Assembly (NCBI RefSeq): GCF_013822155.1
Contig: NZ_PNJW01000001.1
Coordinates: forward strand, 1 to 64,000
Origin: Flavobacterium sp.
GTDB lineage: Bacteria; Bacteroidota; Bacteroidia; Flavobacteriales; Flavobacteriaceae
Length of the DNA stretch: 64,000 bases
Direction of reading: 5' to 3'
Shown: in pieces, positions 1 through 8,775 of the stretch
Layout of the letters: each line of letters opens with the position of its first letter
Numbering within the stretch: the stretch's first letter is position 1
Notes under the pieces: generated by a model
Databases searched by the model: none
What the model was told of the DNA's origin: nothing
Seen by the model: the letters and a program-made list of their open reading frames with translations, nothing else
Position numbers and translations under genes: made by a program

Positions 1-1
1 A

Positions 2-271
2 AAGTTTATTAAATATTTTATTCAAATAGAAAAATCTTCTTCATGCTACATAGCAACTTTAGCATACGAGGATATAAACCACCCAAAAGTAGAGTTATTC
101 AGAAATTTTAGAGACAAATATTTAATAAACTTTTTTTTAGGTAGGTTGTTTATAAAAAAATATTACAAATATTCCCCAAATTTAGTTGTATTTTTACGAC
201 CCTATAAAAGCGTTAGTAAGTTTATAAGATTTGGTCTAGATTTGCTACTAAAATTAATACCAACAAATTAA
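2..271 (+). CDS. C-terminal end of a CFI-box-type protein (5' cut by window edge)
   Basis: This frame is open from the window edge to a TAA at 269-271 and gives 89 residues with no internal start needed. It contains SSSCYIATLAYED followed by NHPKVELFRNFRDKYLINFFLGRLF and then KKYYKYSPNL. From memory this matches the short C-terminal CFI-box module (C-F/Y-I-A-T-A-x-Y-G-D, then HPxVxxLRxFRD, then YYKYSP) found at the ends of otherwise unrelated bacterial proteins. The role of the module is not established. The body of the protein lies outside the window, so its function cannot be given. The DNA is very AT-rich with Lys/Ile/Phe-biased codons, compatible with relaxed selection or recent acquisition. 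Confidence 0.6.
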   Translation, partial: KFIKYFIQIEKSSSCYIATLAYEDINHPKVELFRNFRDKYLINFFLGRLFIKKYYKYSPNLVVFLRPYKSVSKFIRFGLDLLLKLIPTN

Positions 272-430
272 AATGATTAAAAAAGAGTCTTAAAATCAAT
301 TTGTTTATAAAATAGTTAGCATTAATTTTTGATGAATTAATAGAGTTATTAAATCAATAACATTAGGAAATCTATTAATTCTTAATAATGAATTATTTGA
401 AAATAATTTTAAAAAAGAACAAAACCATGA

Positions 431-637
431 CAATTAAAAAAACTAAAAGAACTAAATGCAAAACTCACCGAAAAACTATATCCTTTTGGTATTTCGACAG
501 AATCTGAAGTTGAAAATTTAAAACTTCCAACTTACATTAATGTCTTGTTGCGAAATGACCAACGCAATCCAAACAACGACGACAAACCAACAAAAGAAGG
601 TTGGGAAAAAAGTAAAAACAATCCGAAAAATTGTTAA
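431..637 (+). pseudogene. Open frame without start codon, possible gene remnant
   Basis: The gap between the CFI-box tail and the macroglobulin gene (272-866) holds no convincing complete gene. Within it, positions 431-637 are open after a TGA at 428-430 and end in TAA. The peptide is hydrophilic, with LTEKLYPFGISTESEVENLK and, later, LRNDQRNPNNDDKPTKEGWE, which looks protein-like rather than random. The frame contains no ATG, GTG or TTG near its beginning. It may be the end of a degraded gene whose start was lost or frameshifted. I do not recognise a family. A 15-codon frame starting MKKAPINTK follows at 638-685 and is probably meaningless. Confidence 0.3.
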
Positions 638-712
638 ATGAAAAAAGCACCAATTAACACTAAATTAAGTGTGAGTACAATTTAATTTTCAACTTTTTTC
701 ATAGCACCCACC

Positions 713-859
713 ACTAGCCCCGATTGCAATGCAAAGCCTTGTGAAGGCAAAGCTGCTTTTTTTCTTGCTGACCCAAAGCGACCAGAGGAAGCTCTTGGGG
801 CGGCTTAGAAAAAACAGCTTTGACAAACAAGCTTGGAATGGAAAGCGGGATTGGCTTCC
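713..859. repeat. Folded intergenic element (AGCCCCGAT...AAAGCGGGATTGGCT type)
   Basis: The element runs from AGCCCCGATTGC near 714 to GCGGGATTGGCT near 856 and is far more GC-rich than its flanks. Two nested stems are visible: CTTGT 738-742 pairs with ACAAG 827-831, and CAAAGCTG 748-755 pairs with CAGCTTTG 815-822. The T-run at 757-763 faces the A-run at 809-814. The ends AGCC and GGCT also match in inverted orientation. From memory, similar AGCCC(C/T)GAT...GCGGGA elements recur in Flavobacterium intergenic regions. It lies just beyond the 3' end of the macroglobulin gene and could act as a terminator or RNA-stability structure. Confidence 0.55.
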
Positions 860-866
860 AATAAAA

Positions 867-3800
867 CTACTCCTTCACCACTTCCACCCATTGACCCAGT
901 GTTCGTGCCGCATACGTGTTGTCGTACATCGCTTCGGCTTGCATGCCTGGTAAATAGTAGCGACCCAAATACGACGCATTCAAAAGCACTCGGTACGTTC
1001 TGGACTCGTTGGCTTTGAGACCGAAATAGAAATTGGTTCTCTCGTCACGAATATCGATATGGTCAGCTACATTGTTGCCAAAACTGCCAAAATCGGTGAA
1101 ACGAGTGTTCACTATTTCAAATCCTGATGGGATAATTTGGGTTAATGCCAGATTTTCCACTCGTTCGTTGGTTTGGTTTCTAATGGTGATTTCGGCAATA
1201 AACTCAGTGCCTTGAGTAATTTTAGTCACGTTCACCGGAGCTCCCCTTCTGCTTTTAAAGACCAAATTAGTAAACAACTTACTTTGCATCACTTTTTCCT
1301 GACCAATCGGTAAAATTCCGCTAGTTAACACTCGCACATATAACGTATTGGATTTGGTGTTTTTTATGGTGATGGAATTGCTTCCCTTTCTAATTTCCAA
1401 ATTTCTATTGGCTAATGATTTAGCAGTTTTAATTGTTTGCGGTTTACCATTCACAGAAAAATTTACTTCTACACCTTTTCCACCGTTTTGTTGAGCGAAT
1501 TTTGACATCGCATATAAACTATAAGCCGTGGTTTGGGTGCTCATCCATTGGTCGGAAGCCATGTTTTTGGCCAAATCGGTCGCCATTTTGAAAGCTCTTT
1601 GTTTGTTGCCAATTAAAATTAGCGTTTCCAATGCCATCGCTTTATTGCGTTCAGGCGAACCGTAATAGTAGTAACTATTTGGATTAGTATCGTCAATTTT
1701 ACTTTGGTTAAAGACACTTTGTGCCGCTTGTTTTTGCCCTGCCAATGCATAGGCGGCAGCTAAACGCAATTTACTTTCGTTTGAAATTCCGATAGTTTCC
1801 CGCAAACGATTCATCGAAGCCATGTCGGGAGAACCTGCCAAGGCCAACGTGTATAAACGATAGGCTTGAGCAAAATCGTTGTGATAGCCTTTGTTCAATC
1901 GCCATTCTTTGGACGCTTTTAGTTGATAGGCAATCCATTTTGATTTGAAATTAATTGGCAAAACGTAGCCTTTTTTCTCGGCTTCAATGAGGAAATGACC
2001 CACGTAGGATGAACTCCAATCGTCGGCATAATTTTGTCCGGTCCAATACGAGAATCCGCCATTGGCAATTTGGAAACCGCCTAGTTTTTGGATTCCGATT
2101 TTAATATTTTTCTGAATTTCGTTTTTACGGTTTTGATCTAAATCGAAAATATCTGCCAAATACAATTGTGGGAAAACACTCGACGTGGTTTGCTCCAAAC
2201 AACCGTGCGGATATTGGATTAAATACTGTAATCTTCTACTGAAATCGATGGTTGGGAAAGACGAAACTTCCAATTGAGCTTTGTTGCTTCCGGCGACACC
2301 GAAGGTGGAAATAGCAATTGTTTTTGAACTGTTAGGTTCTAAGACAACATCGGTAAATTCATTCGTTATTGGGTTTGGATTCGTGATGTCGAGTTCTACT
2401 TCGTACGTTGCTTTTTCGTTTCCGGAAGTGGCGATGACTTGCACTTTTGCCAATCCGGTTAATTCACCTACTTCCAATTCAAAATACGCCATTTTTTCAT
2501 CCGGTTGAGCGAAAGATAAACTTTGGGAAGTTTTTCCAATTACTCGAATTCCGTTGTTGGTTTTGATTTGTAAAGAAACATTTTTCACTTGTGGTTCCAT
2601 CGCAAAAATCGTCACAGGCAACGTCACTTTTTCGGTTGGCGAAATTTTTCGTGGTAATGAAGCTAAGACCATCAACGGCTTTCTAACCGGCGTTGTTTTT
2701 TCAGCTGAACCGTAAGCACTTGAATTAATATCGCCAGCCACAACCATCGTTCGAACAGAACCAACATAATTTGGCATTTTGATATGATGAATTTTGGCTT
2801 GTCCTTTTTCTAATTTGAATGGGCCAAGGTAAATTACAACCGGTTTAAAACGATTGGCTTTTTTGGCTTTGCTTCCGCCTAAATCTTCATCACCTCCAAT
2901 GCTGAAAACTTGGTTAATTCGTCCACCATACGCTCCTATTACCTCATCAAAAATATCCCAAGTTTTTACGCCTAACGCTTCACGAGTGTAGAAACTGTTC
3001 CACGCATTTGGTGTTTTAAATCGGGTTAAATCGAGCAAACCATCATCCACAATGGCCAACGTGTACGTCATCGCTTTTCCTGATTTTTCGCTTACGCGGA
3101 TGTTGACTTTTCCTTCCGGCTTTAATACTTCCGGCATACTGATTTGTGGTTCGATAATGGTGTTTTTATCGATGACTTCAATTGGCACAATTCCATATAA
3201 ACGAATCGGTGAATCGTTTAATGTGGAAGCGTGCGGTTGCAATAAGGTAATGTGAACGAAAACATTCGGAGCCATTTCACCGGTAATTGGAATTTCCACT
3301 TTGGTTTCCCCTTTTTGCGTAGTTGCCCAAAAAATTTTGACCACACGTGAACCATTCTCCAACGAAATTAACGCTCTTCCTCCAGTACTGGATGGAAAGG
3401 AAATTTTGGCTTTTTCGCCCACTGCATAATTTTTTTTATCGGTTGAAAACATCAACATCGAAGCATTAGAAGCATCTGTATTTCTGGTTTTCCCGGACCA
3501 ATATGGCCAATCAATCATTACAGTAGAACCGGTAGCGTGACCACCTGTTTCATCAGTTACCCGAATCAAATAACGACCCCATTCATTTTCTTCATTTTTA
3601 AATTGCACGCTTGCTTTTCCACTTACATTTGTACTAACTGCAAAATTCTTGTAGGACGAAGTTGAATTATTAGAAACATAACTGGAAAGGTTGTCATAAC
3701 TCGCATCCCACCACCATCGCCATTCCACTTTATAAACCTGAACTTTAAGGTTCTGTACTGCTTTCGGATTTCCTTTTTCATCTACAGTGACAATATCGTA

Positions 3801-6365
3801 GCGGTTCATTTTTCCGGTTTCTAACAAACCATATTTATTTGGATCGGGTGTTTTTAAACCTACATATGTTTTATATGGTGAAAGTGTCGCCACCATCACA
3901 TCTGCACTGAAATCACCACCGTTTTCATAGACTTTTGTCATCAAACTGGCTTTTAACATACCCGGTGATTGGCTACTTACTTTAGGTTGAAAACTTACGG
4001 TTGCTTTTCCTTCACTATTCACTTTTCCTGTAAAAACAGTTGTTTCTTCCGTTTCAAATTGACGGATTGGGTCATCAAAATTATAATTGGCAAATCCTTT
4101 AAAAATAGTTTTTTGTTGCATGATTTTAGCTTGCATTTCCATTTTTAAATCTTTTGCAATTGCACCATGTAACCAAGTCACTTCAACTTGACTTGTATTT
4201 ATTTTGGAGGTTGATAAAATTTCAGAATCGAATTTATTTTTAATTTTTAGCCGATTGGGTTTAATAGTTTCAATCTTGATACTTTTATAAAACTTAGCTC
4301 CACCGACACTGATAACTGCTTCCCAATTTCCTGTAGGATGACTATCCCGAGTGGGAATAATAAATTTGTAATGATTCAGGTCATTATATTTCTGTACCGA
4401 TTGAAAGGTTAATTTTCCGTTTGGATCATTAAGTTTGAAACTAATAGGATGCGATTTATCCAATTTGCTCGCAGCATCATTCAACATAAAACTCAAAAAC
4501 AAGGTGTCGCCAGGTCGCCAAACGCCTCTTTCACCATAAATATAGCCTTTGAGTCCTTTTTGTAATTTTTCCCCGGAAACATCAAAATTACTTACGGAAA
4601 GCGAATAGCCTTCATCTAATTTTACATAGGTAGATTGTTTCCCTTTTGTTACTATGGCAAAATAGGCATATTTGTTCAATTCGAATTTAGTAATTCCTTC
4701 TACATTTGTTATACCTGATGCTAATTTTTGTTGTTGAAAATTATACAGTTCAACTGTTGCACCTGAAACCGGCTGGGTGTTAACAATATTTGTAACCGCA
4801 AAAAGATAAGAACCGTTTTCTCCTCTTTTAGCAATAACCCCTAAATCTGAAGCCAGTACATTCATCCCGATTGGTCCTCGACTATAATAATCATTTTCGC
4901 AAGGATCTTTGCTGTCGTACCAATCGTAATCATCATACCAATAATAATCATAATAATCATCATCGTTAGAACGCACTTCTTCGGTTTCTTCTTCCTCTGA
5001 TTCCGTTTCAGTAGTTGAATTTGAACATTTATACAATGAATAACTTTTTTTGAAAGACAATTCAACACGATAGATGGCTCCCGGCTCCGGAGTGATAACT
5101 TTGGCTAAATCCAAAGCAAAACTGTTCCACTTGCTGTAATTGGGTAATTTTTTATCAACTAAATTAATTGTCTTTTTTGCTACTGGAGTAGCAACTTTTC
5201 TCAGATTTCTTTTCCCATTTAAGTCATTGTCTTGTAAAAATTGAAGGATATTATTTTTATAAATTTTATAAATTTTTACATCAACTGCTTTCAAATTAGC
5301 CGCTTCAAAGTTGATTTTTAAATTATTGGAACTAGGTAAAATTGTTCCGTTTTTCATGAAACGGATACCCGGTTTTATTTCATTGAAGGCAACTTTTTGT
5401 GCATGTGTTTCTTTCATTTTGTAGCCTTCCTCACTTTCGATACCTTGGAAAACTTCCACTAATAAATCTCCTTTAAGTGGTTCACTAAAAAACACTTTCA
5501 ATATATTTCCTTCGATAGAAAATTTAGTGGCAATAGCAGTTTCTACTGAAACTAATCCTCTTAAATCCTGCCCTTTTTTAATAGGGTCAGAAAAATTGAT
5601 AAGCAACGACTGATTATCATCATCGCCAACCTCTAAGCCAACAATTTTAAAATTATTTTTACCAGGAATTTCAAAATCTACCATTCCTTTTTGGTCGATG
5701 TCAAATGGATTTCCATCCCATGAAATTTTAATTTTACTGTCTTCGACTTCCCTTTTAATGCTGTCGATGATAAATTTAAATTCTGTTCCTCGGCTAAATT
5801 CTTTGTCAAATTTTATTTTTAATTTAGTACCGTTTTGAGCCGCTTCTACTAACTTAGACGCGGTTTCAAAACTCATTTGATCACTGGTTTGAATGGTTCC
5901 GTTCAAATATTGCCATTCTCTGTTATACGATTGTAAATCCAATACATTAACTATAAAATCCTGTTTCAGCGTTTTGATGGAAAACTTAAATTCAGAAAGG
6001 TTTTTTGGTGTTTTGATGAGTTTGGATAATTTGAAAACAATTCGGTATTCTGTATCTTGTTCTAAAGGTTTTTCAGGAATAAACGCAATGGTATTAGAAG
6101 CCAATGCGACCATTTTTCCTTTTACAGCTGGAGATATATCAAATAAACTTTGATCAATTTCTTGATTGGGTTGCCATTCAGTTTTATCAAAAGCCAGCGT
6201 GACCCGAATATCAGTATTTGATGAAACTAATCCTGAACTGAAATTCAGAATATAGTCTTTGAACAATGAAAAATCGGAATTAAATTCTTCAGTAGAAACT
6301 TTTTTGCCACAAGAATGTAGCACCACAACTGCAACAAGTAGTTGCACCAAACGTTTGATTGACAT
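867..6365 (-). CDS. Alpha-2-macroglobulin family lipoprotein
   Basis: This 1832-residue protein is a bacterial alpha-2-macroglobulin, a periplasmic, membrane-anchored protease trap. Residues 1-18 are a lipoprotein signal ending in LHSC (Cys19). A YGERGVWRPGDTL motif near residue 610 is the typical start of the conserved macroglobulin core. The thioester motif GCLEQ has Cys1389 and Gln1392, so the covalent-capture chemistry looks intact. An alpha-helical thioester domain follows (residues about 1380-1680). Residues about 445-500 form an unusual Glu/Asp/Tyr-rich low-complexity insert. The partner penicillin-binding protein 1C often found beside such genes is absent here. tadA lies 121 bp upstream on the same strand. 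Confidence 0.9.
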   Translation of the reverse strand: MSIKRLVQLLVAVVVLHSCGKKVSTEEFNSDFSLFKDYILNFSSGLVSSNTDIRVTLAFDKTEWQPNQEIDQSLFDISPAVKGKMVALASNTIAFIPEKPLEQDTEYRIVFKLSKLIKTPKNLSEFKFSIKTLKQDFIVNVLDLQSYNREWQYLNGTIQTSDQMSFETASKLVEAAQNGTKLKIKFDKEFSRGTEFKFIIDSIKREVEDSKIKISWDGNPFDIDQKGMVDFEIPGKNNFKIVGLEVGDDDNQSLLINFSDPIKKGQDLRGLVSVETAIATKFSIEGNILKVFFSEPLKGDLLVEVFQGIESEEGYKMKETHAQKVAFNEIKPGIRFMKNGTILPSSNNLKINFEAANLKAVDVKIYKIYKNNILQFLQDNDLNGKRNLRKVATPVAKKTINLVDKKLPNYSKWNSFALDLAKVITPEPGAIYRVELSFKKSYSLYKCSNSTTETESEEEETEEVRSNDDDYYDYYWYDDYDWYDSKDPCENDYYSRGPIGMNVLASDLGVIAKRGENGSYLFAVTNIVNTQPVSGATVELYNFQQQKLASGITNVEGITKFELNKYAYFAIVTKGKQSTYVKLDEGYSLSVSNFDVSGEKLQKGLKGYIYGERGVWRPGDTLFLSFMLNDAASKLDKSHPISFKLNDPNGKLTFQSVQKYNDLNHYKFIIPTRDSHPTGNWEAVISVGGAKFYKSIKIETIKPNRLKIKNKFDSEILSTSKINTSQVEVTWLHGAIAKDLKMEMQAKIMQQKTIFKGFANYNFDDPIRQFETEETTVFTGKVNSEGKATVSFQPKVSSQSPGMLKASLMTKVYENGGDFSADVMVATLSPYKTYVGLKTPDPNKYGLLETGKMNRYDIVTVDEKGNPKAVQNLKVQVYKVEWRWWWDASYDNLSSYVSNNSTSSYKNFAVSTNVSGKASVQFKNEENEWGRYLIRVTDETGGHATGSTVMIDWPYWSGKTRNTDASNASMLMFSTDKKNYAVGEKAKISFPSSTGGRALISLENGSRVVKIFWATTQKGETKVEIPITGEMAPNVFVHITLLQPHASTLNDSPIRLYGIVPIEVIDKNTIIEPQISMPEVLKPEGKVNIRVSEKSGKAMTYTLAIVDDGLLDLTRFKTPNAWNSFYTREALGVKTWDIFDEVIGAYGGRINQVFSIGGDEDLGGSKAKKANRFKPVVIYLGPFKLEKGQAKIHHIKMPNYVGSVRTMVVAGDINSSAYGSAEKTTPVRKPLMVLASLPRKISPTEKVTLPVTIFAMEPQVKNVSLQIKTNNGIRVIGKTSQSLSFAQPDEKMAYFELEVGELTGLAKVQVIATSGNEKATYEVELDITNPNPITNEFTDVVLEPNSSKTIAISTFGVAGSNKAQLEVSSFPTIDFSRRLQYLIQYPHGCLEQTTSSVFPQLYLADIFDLDQNRKNEIQKNIKIGIQKLGGFQIANGGFSYWTGQNYADDWSSSYVGHFLIEAEKKGYVLPINFKSKWIAYQLKASKEWRLNKGYHNDFAQAYRLYTLALAGSPDMASMNRLRETIGISNESKLRLAAAYALAGQKQAAQSVFNQSKIDDTNPNSYYYYGSPERNKAMALETLILIGNKQRAFKMATDLAKNMASDQWMSTQTTAYSLYAMSKFAQQNGGKGVEVNFSVNGKPQTIKTAKSLANRNLEIRKGSNSITIKNTKSNTLYVRVLTSGILPIGQEKVMQSKLFTNLVFKSRRGAPVNVTKITQGTEFIAEITIRNQTNERVENLALTQIIPSGFEIVNTRFTDFGSFGNNVADHIDIRDERTNFYFGLKANESRTYRVLLNASYLGRYYLPGMQAEAMYDNTYAARTLGQWVEVVKE

Positions 6366-6418
6366 TGTTCAAAAAGATTAAAAGTGGAACGAAAAAATGA
6401 GGTTTACTTAATTGCGAT

Positions 6419-6447
6419 AACACAAAAAGTATTCCAAATATTGTGTT
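6419..6447. other. Inverted repeat upstream of the macroglobulin gene
   Basis: AACACAA at 6419-6425 and TTGTGTT at 6441-6447 form a perfect 7-bp inverted repeat with a 15-nt AT-rich spacer. It lies 54-82 bp upstream of the macroglobulin start, in the tadA-macroglobulin gap. It has no following T-run on the transcribed strand, so a protein-binding site fits better than a terminator. No regulator can be named from sequence. Confidence 0.3.
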
Positions 6448-6486
6448 AAAAGTAATTAATCTTTTAAGAAGAAAAATTACGTTAAT

Positions 6487-6930
6487 TTATTTTCTTTTCA
6501 ATGCAAAAAAACGTACCATCAAATCGGATGCTTCTTGAGCCAAAACTCCTGAAATTACTTCCGTTTTCGGGTGTAGCTGAGTACCCATTTTCATAAAACC
6601 ACGTTGATCATCTCGAGCTCCAAACACGATTTTAGAAATTTGACTCCAGTACAATGCTCCGGCACACATTTGACAAGGTTCTAATGTCACATAGAGCGTA
6701 CAATTTTTTAGGTATTTTCCCCCAATATAATTAGCGGCTGAAGTTATGGCTTGCATTTCAGCATGAGCGGTGACATCGTGTAGCAATTCGGTTAAATTAT
6801 GTGTTCGTGCAATGATTTTATTATCAACAACAATCAAAGCCCCAACGGGAACCTCGCCTTTTTCAAAAGCAATTTCTGCTTCTTGTAAAGCTTTTTTCAT
6901 AAAATACTCATCGGTCAAAGGATTTTCCAT
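6487..6930 (-). CDS. tadA: tRNA-specific adenosine deaminase
   Basis: TadA deaminates adenosine-34 of tRNA-Arg(ACG) to inosine in the cytoplasm. The 147-residue protein has the zinc signature HAEMQA (His56, catalytic Glu58) and PCQMCAGAL (Cys86, Cys89), in the order and spacing of the cytidine deaminase fold, and EVPVGALIV at residues 26-34. The length is usual. The start ATG at 6928-6930 follows an upstream region shared with the divergent dxs gene (38 bp between the two starts). A general nucleoside deaminase such as guanine deaminase is the alternative, but the KxxLxxAEIAFEKGEVPVGA pattern favours TadA. Confidence 0.88.
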   Translation of the reverse strand: MENPLTDEYFMKKALQEAEIAFEKGEVPVGALIVVDNKIIARTHNLTELLHDVTAHAEMQAITSAANYIGGKYLKNCTLYVTLEPCQMCAGALYWSQISKIVFGARDDQRGFMKMGTQLHPKTEVISGVLAQEASDLMVRFFALKRK

Positions 6931-6956
6931 AGAAACAAAAATACAATTTCAATTCG

Positions 6957-6964
6957 TACATTTG
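6957..6964 (+). promoter_or_regulatory. -7 promoter element (TACATTTG) for dxs
   Basis: TACATTTG matches the Bacteroidota -7 consensus TAnnTTTG and ends 4 nt before the dxs ATG. Initiation about 4-7 nt downstream would give a leaderless or almost leaderless mRNA. No TTG is seen at the expected -33 distance. Confidence 0.4.
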
Positions 6965-6968
6965 TGCT

Positions 6969-8741
6969 ATGGTTGAAAATTTACTTTCCTATATTGATTC
7001 TCCGAATGATTTACGAAAATTAACCGTAAACCAATTACCACAACTCGCTCAGGAATTACGAGATTTTATCATTGACGTTGTTTCCGTAAAAGAAGGTCAT
7101 TTAGGAGCCAGTTTGGGTGTTGTTGAATTGACCATTGCTTTACATTATGTTTTTCAAACACCAAATGATTTATTAGTTTGGGATGTTGGCCATCAAGCGT
7201 ATGGTCATAAAATATTAACCGGAAGAAAAGCTGTTTTTCATACCAATCGTCAATTAGGTGGGATTTCTGGATTTCCAAAAAGAAGTGAAAGTGAATTTGA
7301 TACGTTTGGTGTTGGTCACTCCTCTACGTCTATTTCTGCTGCTTTGGGAATGGCAATTGCCTCCCAACTCAAAGGTGAAAACAAACACCATATTGCTGTA
7401 ATAGGCGATGCTTCCATTGCGAGCGGAATGGCCTTTGAGGGTTTGAATCATGCCGGTGTTACTGATGCTAATTTGTTAGTAATTTTAAATGACAATGCCA
7501 TTGGAATTGACCCTAGTGTAGGTGCGTTGAAAAATTATCTCACCGCTGTGAAAAAAGGCAAAAATCCGAAACAAAACAACATGATTAAATCGTTAAATTT
7601 TGACTATTCCGGTCCGATTGACGGTCATGATATTTTTGCAATTATTGCTGAATTGGAACGATTGAAAAAAGTAAAAGGCCCAAAGTTTTTGCACGTCATC
7701 ACTACAAAAGGTAAGGGACTTCAGAAAGCAGAAGAAGACCAAGTAAAATACCATGCTCCAGGTAAATTTGATAAACTAACCGGTGAAATTCATTTGAAAG
7801 AAGAAAGTCATTTACCTCCTAAATTTCAGGATGTTTTTGGTTTGACTTTGGTTGAATTGGCTCAACAAAATAAAAAAATTATCGGTATTACTCCTGCTAT
7901 GCCAACCGGTAGCTCCTTAAAATTTATGATGGATGCTTTTCCGGAAAGAGCTTTTGATGTAGGTATTGCTGAGCAACATGCAGTGACATTATCGGCTGGA
8001 ATGGCTACGCAAGGCATGGTGGTTTTTTGCAACATTTATTCTACCTTTTTGCAACGGGCATATGATCAGGTGATTCATGATGTTGCCTTGCAAAATCTTC
8101 CTGTCATTTTTTGTTTAGATAGAGCAGGATTAGTGGGTGAAGACGGAGCTACTCATCACGGTGTTTTTGATTTAGCCTACTTGCGTTGCATTCCGAATAT
8201 GATTGTTTTTTCACCCAGAAACGAAATTGAATTACGAAACATGCTTTATACCGCTCAATTAGGATTAAATCATCCGATTGCTATCCGCTATCCTAGAGGA
8301 AGGGGAGAAATTGTCGATTGGCAAATTCCTTTTCAAAAAACAGAAATTGGAAAAGCAAGTTTGTTAAAAAAAGGATCAAAAGTAGCCGTCTTGTCCAATG
8401 GTTTTATTGGGAAAAATGTGACAGCTGCTTTAACTTTAATTTCAGCTCAAAATGATTTTTCTCATTATGATTTTCCTTTTGTAAAACCATTGGATGAACA
8501 ACTTTTGACTTCAATTTTTAAGGAACACGAAAGTATTATTACCTTGGAAGACGGGACAATTATAGGTGGGTTTGGGTCAGGAATACTGGAATTTAAAGCT
8601 AAAAACAAGTACAAAAATGAGGTTCAGGTTTTAGGAATTTCCGATGAATTTATTGAACAGGGTACCATCGATGAACTACAACGTTTTAGCAAAATTAACG
8701 TGGAAAGTTTGGTCTCCATTTTGTCAACTTATTCAAAATAG
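6969..8741 (+). CDS. dxs: 1-deoxy-D-xylulose-5-phosphate synthase
   Basis: DXS condenses pyruvate and glyceraldehyde 3-phosphate to DXP, the first step of the MEP isoprenoid pathway, using thiamine diphosphate in the cytoplasm. The 590-residue protein has GHLGASLGVVELT (His44), WDVGHQAYGHKI, the TPP/Mg motif GDASIASGMAFEGLNH (from residue 146) closing with NDN at 174-176, and the catalytic GIAEQHAVT region. The C-terminal transketolase domain is complete. The protein is about 30-40 residues shorter than the Escherichia coli enzyme, as is usual in Bacteroidota. It is divergent from tadA, and the next gene starts 34 bp downstream on the same strand. Confidence 0.95.
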   Translation: MVENLLSYIDSPNDLRKLTVNQLPQLAQELRDFIIDVVSVKEGHLGASLGVVELTIALHYVFQTPNDLLVWDVGHQAYGHKILTGRKAVFHTNRQLGGISGFPKRSESEFDTFGVGHSSTSISAALGMAIASQLKGENKHHIAVIGDASIASGMAFEGLNHAGVTDANLLVILNDNAIGIDPSVGALKNYLTAVKKGKNPKQNNMIKSLNFDYSGPIDGHDIFAIIAELERLKKVKGPKFLHVITTKGKGLQKAEEDQVKYHAPGKFDKLTGEIHLKEESHLPPKFQDVFGLTLVELAQQNKKIIGITPAMPTGSSLKFMMDAFPERAFDVGIAEQHAVTLSAGMATQGMVVFCNIYSTFLQRAYDQVIHDVALQNLPVIFCLDRAGLVGEDGATHHGVFDLAYLRCIPNMIVFSPRNEIELRNMLYTAQLGLNHPIAIRYPRGRGEIVDWQIPFQKTEIGKASLLKKGSKVAVLSNGFIGKNVTAALTLISAQNDFSHYDFPFVKPLDEQLLTSIFKEHESIITLEDGTIIGGFGSGILEFKAKNKYKNEVQVLGISDEFIEQGTIDELQRFSKINVESLVSILSTYSK

Positions 8742-8775
8742 TGACTTTTGCAAAAGTCTTATTACTATTTTGTCT

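Noticed and set aside
729..1018. Two + strand frames (74 and 61 aa) over the folded element and the macroglobulin 3' end
   Set aside because: They lie across an inverted-repeat element and antisense to a clear gene, with no conserved-looking sequence.
4862..5068. Minus-strand 68-aa frame rich in Met/Ile inside the macroglobulin gene
   Set aside because: It is the out-of-frame reading of the acidic/Tyr insert; the composition is a frameshift artefact.
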